From positions 248,001 to 312,000 of the forward strand of contig CAWCZO010000010.1 of NCBI GenBank assembly GCA_963800065.1: a stretch of DNA of 64,000 nt, written 5' to 3'. This DNA is from CAWJFJ01 sp963800065 (GTDB lineage Bacteria > Actinomycetota > Acidimicrobiia > Acidimicrobiales > UBA8190). The notes under the pieces were generated by a model. It was not told the DNA's origin, searched no databases, and was given only the letters and a program-made list of their open reading frames with translations. A program made the translations under genes and the position numbers. Positions 58,482 to 64,000 of the stretch are shown piece by piece (positions within the stretch are counted from its first letter, which is position 1; each line of letters opens with the position of its first letter).

Positions 58482-58499
58482 ACTGACGCTCATGTCAGT
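58482..58499 (-). promoter_or_regulatory. Palindrome ACTGAC-GCTCAT-GTCAGT upstream of the import operon
   Basis: Perfect 6-bp arms with a 6-bp spacer, 72 bp upstream of the lipoprotein start in the 188-bp gap between it and the CoA-transferase stop. TAAGACT further upstream on the coding strand may be a -10 element. Size suits a TetR- or GntR-type operator. No regulator gene is adjacent. Confidence 0.45.
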
Positions 58500-58598
58500 T
58501 CTGGTGCCGGTCACTGTAGTCTTACCCCGCCCGGTGCGTCGGAGCGGGTCGGGGGCCGGGGCGGGACCGCCACCGAACCGTTCAACGACCGGCCCCGG

Positions 58599-60266
58599 TC
58601 ACGACAGAAAGAGCCGCTCGGGGTCGTAGCGGCGCAAGGCCGATACCTCGTCGTGGGTCACCGGGGCCATTTCCTCGACCCGGCGGACCGCCTCGACGTC
58701 CCATCCGCAGACGTCGGCCAGCGCCCGCACCCGCTCCGCCGGCGATCCCGGTCCGCTCGGCACGGCGGCGATCCGCAACACACCCCCGTCGCGCCGCAGC
58801 ACTCCCCGGTCGGTGACGATCCGGGTCACCCGCCGCCCGGGACTGGTGACGTAGCCGACGCTCTCGACGAGCCGCTCCGGTCGGGCCAGTGAGACCACCA
58901 CGCAGGCGGTGGCCCGGCTGGCCACGTCGTTGGCCCCGCCCGACCCCACCAGGAACGGACCTCCCGGGATGGTGGTCGAGTTCAGGTTGCCCCGGCGGTC
59001 GATCTGGGCGGCGCCCAGACAGGCCACCGTCCGGGTCCCGGGACCACCGACCACCATGCCCAGCACGGTGGAGGCGTCGGACAAAAGCGGCGTGCCGGGG
59101 AACACCCGGTGGTTGAAGATGTAGGGATCGGCCGGCGTCGGGGTGTAGCCCCACATCCCGAGCTCGGCCGTCAGCTCGACGCGGCGGCCGGCCTCGACGG
59201 CGCGGGCCACGGCCACCCAGGCGGCCAGGTTGGCCACGCCGGCACCGGCCAGGACGGCGTGGGCGTCGACCGCTTCGACCTCGGCCAGCACCTCGCGGGC
59301 GCCGAAGGCGGCGGCCACCTCCCACGCGCTCGGCGGTTCGTCCTCGTCCACCGGATGGGCGTCGGCGTCCGCCCGCCACGACAACGGGTCGGTCCGCGCC
59401 CGGAGCCACTCGAGACGTTCGGTGCCCACCCGGTCCAGATAGGCCCCGTGACCGGTGGGCTCGAGGACCCACTGCCGGGCCCAGGCGTCGAAGTCGCCTC
59501 TGGTGGCGGCGCGCGCCGCCGTCCAGAAGGCGATGTCCTCCCCGTAGGAGGACACGGGGAGCCCGGGGGCGTAGAGCCCGCCCGGATGGGCGCCGAATGG
59601 CGTCTCCACCACGGCCAGCACCCGGTGGGCGGGGATCTTCGTCCGGTGCCCGAGGCCGTCGAGATTCTCCACCACGCGCTCCACCGTGGCGATGACGCCG
59701 CGCCGGGCCGCCCACGCTCCCCAGGGGCCCTCGAGGAGCGGCTCCGACAGCGCCACGTTCCCGTCCTCGTCGGCGACGGCTCCGTGGACCAGGGTGACGT
59801 CGGGGACGAGGGGGGCGAGCAGACCGATGTCGCCGAAGGGCGACGCCACGGTGGCGAAAGCGTCGTTGCCGGCCATGGAGGAGCCGTCCAGCGATCCGGT
59901 GACGACGGCGGGCAAGCCACGGGCGGCCGCCTCCAGACGCTGGGTGAAGGTGAGGATCGACCAGTGCTCCACCTCGACGGCCCCCGAGGCGTAGGCCTTC
60001 TGGAACACGGGATTGGGCGTGTAAGTGGGGAAGGTGTCACCGGAATAGGTGGTCACCACCTTCCGCACCATGTTGCCGCGGAAGAACAACGCCCCCAGGG
60101 AGCTGAGGCTGACCATGATGAGGGTGAATCCGGCGTCGGTCCCCCAGAACTGTCGGGCCATCTCGCGGGCGGCGGCGCTCCACCGGCAGTGGCCGCACAG
60201 GATCTGGACGGCGTCGCCCGGGTGGACGTGGCGCTCGACGGCGTCCGACAGAGACAGCTGCTTCAC
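58599..60266 (-). CDS. Family I CoA-transferase, fused alpha and beta subunits
   Basis: 555 residues from GTG 60266; its first base is also the last base of the hydratase stop (TAGTG). Residues 1-300 are an alpha-type domain (LSDAVERHVHPGDAVQILCGH, SLGALFFRGNMVRKVVTTYSGDTFP, PLVPDVTLVHGAVADEDGNV). Residues 330-555 are a beta-type domain (AELGMWGYTPTPADPYIFNH, GAAQIDRRGNLNSTTIPGGPFLVGSGGANDVAS). E368 in AELGMWGY sits where family I enzymes keep the catalytic Glu. That separates it from IpdAB-type hydrolases, which lack it. Usually two genes; fusion is less common. Confidence 0.82.
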   Translation of the reverse strand: MKQLSLSDAVERHVHPGDAVQILCGHCRWSAAAREMARQFWGTDAGFTLIMVSLSSLGALFFRGNMVRKVVTTYSGDTFPTYTPNPVFQKAYASGAVEVEHWSILTFTQRLEAAARGLPAVVTGSLDGSSMAGNDAFATVASPFGDIGLLAPLVPDVTLVHGAVADEDGNVALSEPLLEGPWGAWAARRGVIATVERVVENLDGLGHRTKIPAHRVLAVVETPFGAHPGGLYAPGLPVSSYGEDIAFWTAARAATRGDFDAWARQWVLEPTGHGAYLDRVGTERLEWLRARTDPLSWRADADAHPVDEDEPPSAWEVAAAFGAREVLAEVEAVDAHAVLAGAGVANLAAWVAVARAVEAGRRVELTAELGMWGYTPTPADPYIFNHRVFPGTPLLSDASTVLGMVVGGPGTRTVACLGAAQIDRRGNLNSTTIPGGPFLVGSGGANDVASRATACVVVSLARPERLVESVGYVTSPGRRVTRIVTDRGVLRRDGGVLRIAAVPSGPGSPAERVRALADVCGWDVEAVRRVEEMAPVTHDEVSALRRYDPERLFLS

Positions 60267-61075
60267 TACCGGTTGGTCCAGCGCGGTGGGCGCTTCTCGG
60301 CGAAGGCGGCCGGACCCTCCTTGGCGTCGTCGCTCGAGAACACCTCCTTGGAGATCTCCGTCTCGATCCGGTACGCCTCGTGCATGTCCACGGCCAGGCC
60401 CCGCAGCACGCTCTCCTTCGTCTTGCGCACGGCGAAGGGGCCGTTGGCCGTCATGCGATGGGCGTACTCCTCCGCTTTGGACCGCAGCTCGGCGGCGGGG
60501 ACGACGGCGTTCAGCAGCCCCATGGCCAGGGCCTGTTGGGCGGGCACGCGATCGGCGCAGAGCAGGAACTCCATAGCCGCCGGGAACGGGACCTGCCGGG
60601 GCAGGCGGACCGTCGTCCCCCCGCCGGCGAACAAGCCGCGCTTGGGCTCCATGACCCCGAAGTAGGCCTCGGGCACCGCCACCCGGAGGTCGCACCCCCC
60701 CAGCATCTCCATCCCACCGGCCACACATGCTCCGTTCACGGCGGCCACGATGGGCTTGTAGAGCTTGACCCCGCGCAGGACGGCCCGCACCCCGTCGTCG
60801 ATCCGGTAACCGTCGAGCTCCTGGAGCTTCCCACTGGCGATGTCCTTCTGCAGCTTCGTGATCTGGGGGATGTAGGTCTTCAGGTCCGCCCCCACGCAGA
60901 ACGAGTTGCCGACACCGGTGATGATGGCCACCCAGGCGTCGTCGTCGTCGTCGAACCGGTCCCACGCCTTGCGCAACTGGGCGAAGTGGTCCATGTCCAG
61001 GCTGTTCATGGCCTCGGGACGGTCGATGGTGATCCACACGACGTGGTCGTCACCGGGTTCGTAGTGGACGGGCAC
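60266..61075 (-). CDS. Enoyl-CoA hydratase/isomerase (crotonase)
   Basis: 269 residues from start 61075, three bases after the preceding stop. Crotonase fold: VWITIDRPEAMNSLDMDHF, GVGNSFCVGADLK, oxyanion loop AAVNGACVAGGMEMLGGCDLRVAV, and EPKRGLFAGGGTTVRLPRQV with a catalytic-region Glu, then ANGPFAVRKTKESVLRG. Hydrates enoyl-CoA in the second beta-oxidation step or acts as an isomerase. Middle gene of the FadD-FadE-Ech-CoA-transferase operon. Confidence 0.88.
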   Translation of the reverse strand: MPVHYEPGDDHVVWITIDRPEAMNSLDMDHFAQLRKAWDRFDDDDDAWVAIITGVGNSFCVGADLKTYIPQITKLQKDIASGKLQELDGYRIDDGVRAVLRGVKLYKPIVAAVNGACVAGGMEMLGGCDLRVAVPEAYFGVMEPKRGLFAGGGTTVRLPRQVPFPAAMEFLLCADRVPAQQALAMGLLNAVVPAAELRSKAEEYAHRMTANGPFAVRKTKESVLRGLAVDMHEAYRIETEISKEVFSSDDAKEGPAAFAEKRPPRWTNR

Positions 61076-61078
61076 GGG

Positions 61079-62224
61079 CTATCTCCTCTGCTCGCGGGGA
61101 AGGCCGAGAATCCTCTCCCCGATCACGTTGCGCTGGACCTCGGACGTCCCGCCGGCGATGCTGGCCGACTTGCTCCATAGCCACTGCCTCTGCCACGGTC
61201 CCGTCAACGGCGCCTCGGCGCCCACCACGGCCAGAGCCGCCTGGGACATCTGTTGTGTCATGTCCGACCAGGTGAGCTTGACCCAGCTCGACTCCGGTCC
61301 CGGCTCACCCCCCCGGGCCAGATGCGACAGGGTGCGCCAATTGTGGGTGCGCAGGACGGTCAGCGCCACGTAGGCGTCGACCAGCGCGTCGGCCACGTCC
61401 GGGTCGTCGAACGTCCCGTTGGCCACGGCGGTGGCGAACAGCCGCGACAGGTAGCCCTCGTGGACCACTTCCTCCTTGAAGGGAAAGTTGGTCCCCCGTT
61501 CATGGGCCAGGGTGGTCGACGCCACCGCCCACCCCTGGCCGGCCGTCCCGACGAGCTGGTCGGCGGGGACGAAGACGCCGTCGAGGAAGACCTCGTTGAA
61601 CTCGGCCTCGCCGGTGATCTGGACCAGTGGACGGATGTCGACACCGGGGGATTCCATGTCGAGGACCAGGAGCGACAACCCCCGGGCACCAGTGGTGCCG
61701 GCTTCGCTGCGGGCCAGGCACAGTCCCCACCGGGCGAACTGGGCGTAGGAGGTCCACACCTTCTGGCCGCTGACGCGCCACCCGCCGTCGACGGGCTCGG
61801 CCGCCGTGGTCAGGCCGCTCAGGTCGGAGCCGGCCCCCGGCTCGCTGAAGAGCTGGCACCAGATCTCCCCTGCCGTCGTGATCGACGGCAACCACCGCAG
61901 GCACTGCTCGGGCGTCCCGTGGGCCAGCAGGGTGGGGCCGGCCAGGTTGATCCCCACCCGGTTGACGAGCTGGGCGGCGCCGCTCCTGGCGTACTCGGAA
62001 TTGAACAGCGCCACCTCTAGCGCCGACGCCCCGCGGCCGCCGTACTCGACGGGCCAGTTGATCCCCACCCATCCGGCGGCGGCCAGTTTGGCCTGCCAGG
62101 CGCGTCCCCAGGCGATGGCCTCGGCCAGATCGTCGGTCTCGGGCGGTGTCTCGGCGTTGGCCGTGAACCAGGCCCGGGCCTCGGCGGCGAAACGCCCTTC
62201 GGCTTCGGTGAGCGAGAGATCCAC
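61079..62224 (-). CDS. Acyl-CoA dehydrogenase (FadE)
   Basis: 381 residues from GTG 62224, ten bases after the synthetase stop. ACAD pattern: SLTEAEGRFAAEARAWFTAN, GWVGINWPVEYGGRGAS, IWCQLFSEPGAGSDLSGLTTAAE flavin motif, KVWTSYAQFARWGLCLAR, and C-terminal SKSASIAGGTSEVQRNVIGERILGLPRE. The SIAGGTSE-QRN-IGERILGLP ending is common in FadE proteins of steroid and cyclic-acid pathways. May pair with the 41988 dehydrogenase that lacks the flavin motif. Confidence 0.9.
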   Translation of the reverse strand: MDLSLTEAEGRFAAEARAWFTANAETPPETDDLAEAIAWGRAWQAKLAAAGWVGINWPVEYGGRGASALEVALFNSEYARSGAAQLVNRVGINLAGPTLLAHGTPEQCLRWLPSITTAGEIWCQLFSEPGAGSDLSGLTTAAEPVDGGWRVSGQKVWTSYAQFARWGLCLARSEAGTTGARGLSLLVLDMESPGVDIRPLVQITGEAEFNEVFLDGVFVPADQLVGTAGQGWAVASTTLAHERGTNFPFKEEVVHEGYLSRLFATAVANGTFDDPDVADALVDAYVALTVLRTHNWRTLSHLARGGEPGPESSWVKLTWSDMTQQMSQAALAVVGAEAPLTGPWQRQWLWSKSASIAGGTSEVQRNVIGERILGLPREQRR

Positions 62225-62234
62225 CGGCGCGGCG

Positions 62235-63998
62235 TCAGAGGTCCCAGGCCTGCCCGCGACCGGCGGCCACGAACGCCTCGTGCAGGGCCGCCTCGTCGTC
62301 GGCGGTGAAGGGTCGGTAGGCGTCCTCGCCGCGGCCCCGCACGAAGAGGGCGTCCCCCCCGGTGCGATCGGCACGGAACTTCTGATGGACGAGGGTGCGC
62401 GTGAGCACTTTGTTCGTCGGCGTCGTGGGAAGGGTGGCCGCCACCCGGACGTAGCGCGGCCGCCATTTGGGACTGAGCTCGGCCTGGGCGTCGAGCCAGG
62501 CGGCCATCGCCACCGGATCGAACGTGGCGCCGTCGTCCATCACCAGGGCCACCATGACCTGGTCCCCGGCATCGACGTCGGGGACCCCGTACACCGACGC
62601 CAGCATCACGTCCGGGTGCCGCCCCACGATGGTCTCGATCGGCGCCGCCGGGAAATTCTCGCCGTCCACCCGCAACCAGTCCGAGGTCCGACCGGCGAAA
62701 TAGACCCATCCGTCCTCGTCGACGTAGCCGAGGTCGCCGCTCCAGTACCACCCGTTGCGGGTGGTCTTGGCCATCGCCTCGGCGTTGGCGTAGTACCCCT
62801 CGAACGGACCTTGGCCCTCGACGTTCACCATCTCGCCGACGCACTCCTCGGCGTTCACGAGGCGCCCGTCATCGTCGAAGCGGGCGCACGGCAGCGCGTT
62901 GCCGTCGGGGTCCACGATCTTGATCCCCTGCCGCAGGCGCCCCACCGAGCCGCGCGGCGGTCCCCCGGACCGGTCGAGGGCGATCGCCCCTTCGGTCGAG
63001 CCGAACACGTCGACGATGGCCACGCCGAACCGGTCGGCCACCGCCTCGACCACCTGGGGTGATCCCTCGTTGCCGTAGGCCAACCGCAGGGGGTTGTCGG
63101 CGTCGTCGGGGCGCTCGGGCGTGGCCAGGAGGTAGGCGAGGGGCTTGCCCGTGTAGTTGAACCACGTGGCGCCGTAGCGGCGGACGTCGTCGAGGAAACG
63201 GGAGGCGCTGAACTTCCGGGCCAACCCGACCGACGCCCCCGCCACCAGGGCCGGTGCCAACCCCACCATCAGGGAATTGGAGTGGAACAGGGGCATGGCC
63301 ACGTAGCCGACGTCGTCAGGTCCGACTCCGAGAACCATCGTCATCCGGTTCCCGGTGGTGAGGAGGCGGCGTTGGCTGCAGCACACCGCCTTCGGGGCCG
63401 CCGAGGTCCCCGAGGTGAAGAGCAGGGCCCACAGCGCCCCGATGTCGGGTTCGACGCTCCGGTCGACGGCGCCGCCGGGCAGCGCGGCCAGAGCGTCGGC
63501 CAGGGACTCGCCCAGAGTCGGTACCGGGTCGTCGTCGTCGGCGAAGCGACTCGACATCAGGATGCCGCCGGGGAGATCGAGCCCGTCGGCCACCGGGGCC
63601 AGGAGATCCTGGTGACGGGGCTCGGTGATCACCAGCTGTACGTCGGTATAGGTGATGTCCCGGGCCAGGTGTTCGTCGCGCCGGGTGTGGTTGAGCCCGA
63701 CCAGGGCGGCGCCGATGAGGCCGGCCCCGCACAGGGCGAACACGTAGTCGGGGGTGTTGTCGAGCAGGACGGCCACGTGGGGCGGGCGGGCGGGATCGAG
63801 CCGGGCCGTGAAGAGGGCGGCGAATCTCTCCGCCTCCTCGAGCAGCTGGCCGTGCGTCCAGACCTGGGTCCCGAAGCGTACGGCCGGGCGCGCCGCCATC
63901 TCGGGGTCGGCTCCGTGGTCCCGCAGGAGGACAGCGGCGTTGGGGGCGGGCAGCGGCGCCTCGCCGGGCGCGGGCGCCAGTGCCACCCGCTCGGACAC
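62235..63998 (-). CDS. Acyl-CoA synthetase (FadD17-like), start near window edge
   Basis: 587 residues from GTG 63998, two bases from the window end, so an upstream start cannot be excluded. ANL fold with FGSTEGAIALDRSGG, GWYWSGDLGYVDEDGWVYFAGRTSDWLRVDGENF in segments, and PTTPTNKVLTRTL with the lysine. The P-loop is FTSGTSAAPKAV, departing from the usual SGTTG-PK; the paralogue at 20910 has SGSTGAPK. Both share FSAS(R/G)FL-DVRRYG and EGYYANAEA. Opens the beta-oxidation operon. Confidence 0.88.
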   Translation of the reverse strand: MSERVALAPAPGEAPLPAPNAAVLLRDHGADPEMAARPAVRFGTQVWTHGQLLEEAERFAALFTARLDPARPPHVAVLLDNTPDYVFALCGAGLIGAALVGLNHTRRDEHLARDITYTDVQLVITEPRHQDLLAPVADGLDLPGGILMSSRFADDDDPVPTLGESLADALAALPGGAVDRSVEPDIGALWALLFTSGTSAAPKAVCCSQRRLLTTGNRMTMVLGVGPDDVGYVAMPLFHSNSLMVGLAPALVAGASVGLARKFSASRFLDDVRRYGATWFNYTGKPLAYLLATPERPDDADNPLRLAYGNEGSPQVVEAVADRFGVAIVDVFGSTEGAIALDRSGGPPRGSVGRLRQGIKIVDPDGNALPCARFDDDGRLVNAEECVGEMVNVEGQGPFEGYYANAEAMAKTTRNGWYWSGDLGYVDEDGWVYFAGRTSDWLRVDGENFPAAPIETIVGRHPDVMLASVYGVPDVDAGDQVMVALVMDDGATFDPVAMAAWLDAQAELSPKWRPRYVRVAATLPTTPTNKVLTRTLVHQKFRADRTGGDALFVRGRGEDAYRPFTADDEAALHEAFVAAGRGQAWDL

Positions 63999-64000
63999 GT

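Noticed and set aside
58599..61075. Hydratase and CoA-transferase considered as EchA20-IpdAB of steroid ring cleavage
   Set aside because: The hydratase lacks EchA20-like sequence and the transferase retains the catalytic Glu absent from IpdB, so only the general family is supported.

Overview
The window is high-GC DNA (about 70% by eye, strongly GC-biased third codon positions) from an actinomycete-type bacterium. Evidence: many GTG starts, 1-4 nt stop/start overlaps (GTGA, ATGA, TGATG, TAGTG), MMPL and FadD/FadE-type lipid genes, an SCO6745-family protein, Tat-exported enzymes and SCP-x/DUF35 thiolase pairs. The mix resembles Acidimicrobiia more than mycobacteria or streptomycetes, but no rRNA or core marker is present, so the class is an inference. 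I saw no tRNA, rRNA, CRISPR or transposase.

Region A (1-14.8 kb) is an extracellular-protein locus. Two large secreted Ig-repeat proteins (1-3051, partial at the window edge; 4984-9297) flank a divergent fibronectin/Ig-type secreted protein. A SAM methyltransferase and four tandem small secreted proteins (10151-14758) follow. The two large proteins end in the same roughly 235-residue, internally duplicated, cysteine-containing module that forms nearly the whole of the four small proteins. Each small gene is a self-contained cassette with a Crp/GlxR-like palindrome 54-57 nt upstream of the start and a strong GC hairpin after the stop. I do not recognise this module, and this is the best candidate here for an undescribed system.

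Region B (15.0-23.7 kb): a 2-oxoglutarate oxygenase translationally coupled to a formaldehyde-activating-enzyme homologue; convergent to it an operon of acyl-CoA dehydrogenase, APH-type kinase and SDR (resembling ACAD10/11 and Lva-type 4-hydroxyacyl-CoA metabolism); then two small hypothetical proteins, an acyl-CoA synthetase and a divergent second APH-type kinase.

Region C (23.7-27.6 kb) looks like accessory DNA: a GT39-type membrane glycosyltransferase and its MarR regulator, lower in GC, between an intact P-loop kinase and a truncated paralogue, followed by a receiver domain that lacks its phospho-acceptor segment.

Region D (27.8-40.4 kb): Tat-exported Dyp peroxidase and phospholipase C-like phosphoesterase, a lipoprotein, a MarR-ABC exporter pair with an operator-like inverted repeat, hemolysin III, DUF1028 protein, methyltransferase, MMPL transporter, GNAT, PPOX-family and SnoaL-like proteins.

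Region E (40.4-64 kb) is acyl-CoA catabolism: synthetases, acyl-CoA dehydrogenases, thiolases, a thiolase-fold/DUF35 fusion with an SCP-x-type thiolase, enoyl-CoA hydratase, a fused two-domain CoA-transferase, SDR, and a branched-chain amino-acid-type ABC importer (lipoprotein, fused LivH-LivM permease, LivG with an apparent frameshift, LivF). Together these suggest uptake, CoA activation and beta-oxidation-like breakdown of an unidentified branched, cyclic or steroid-like acid. The substrate is not readable from the sequence.
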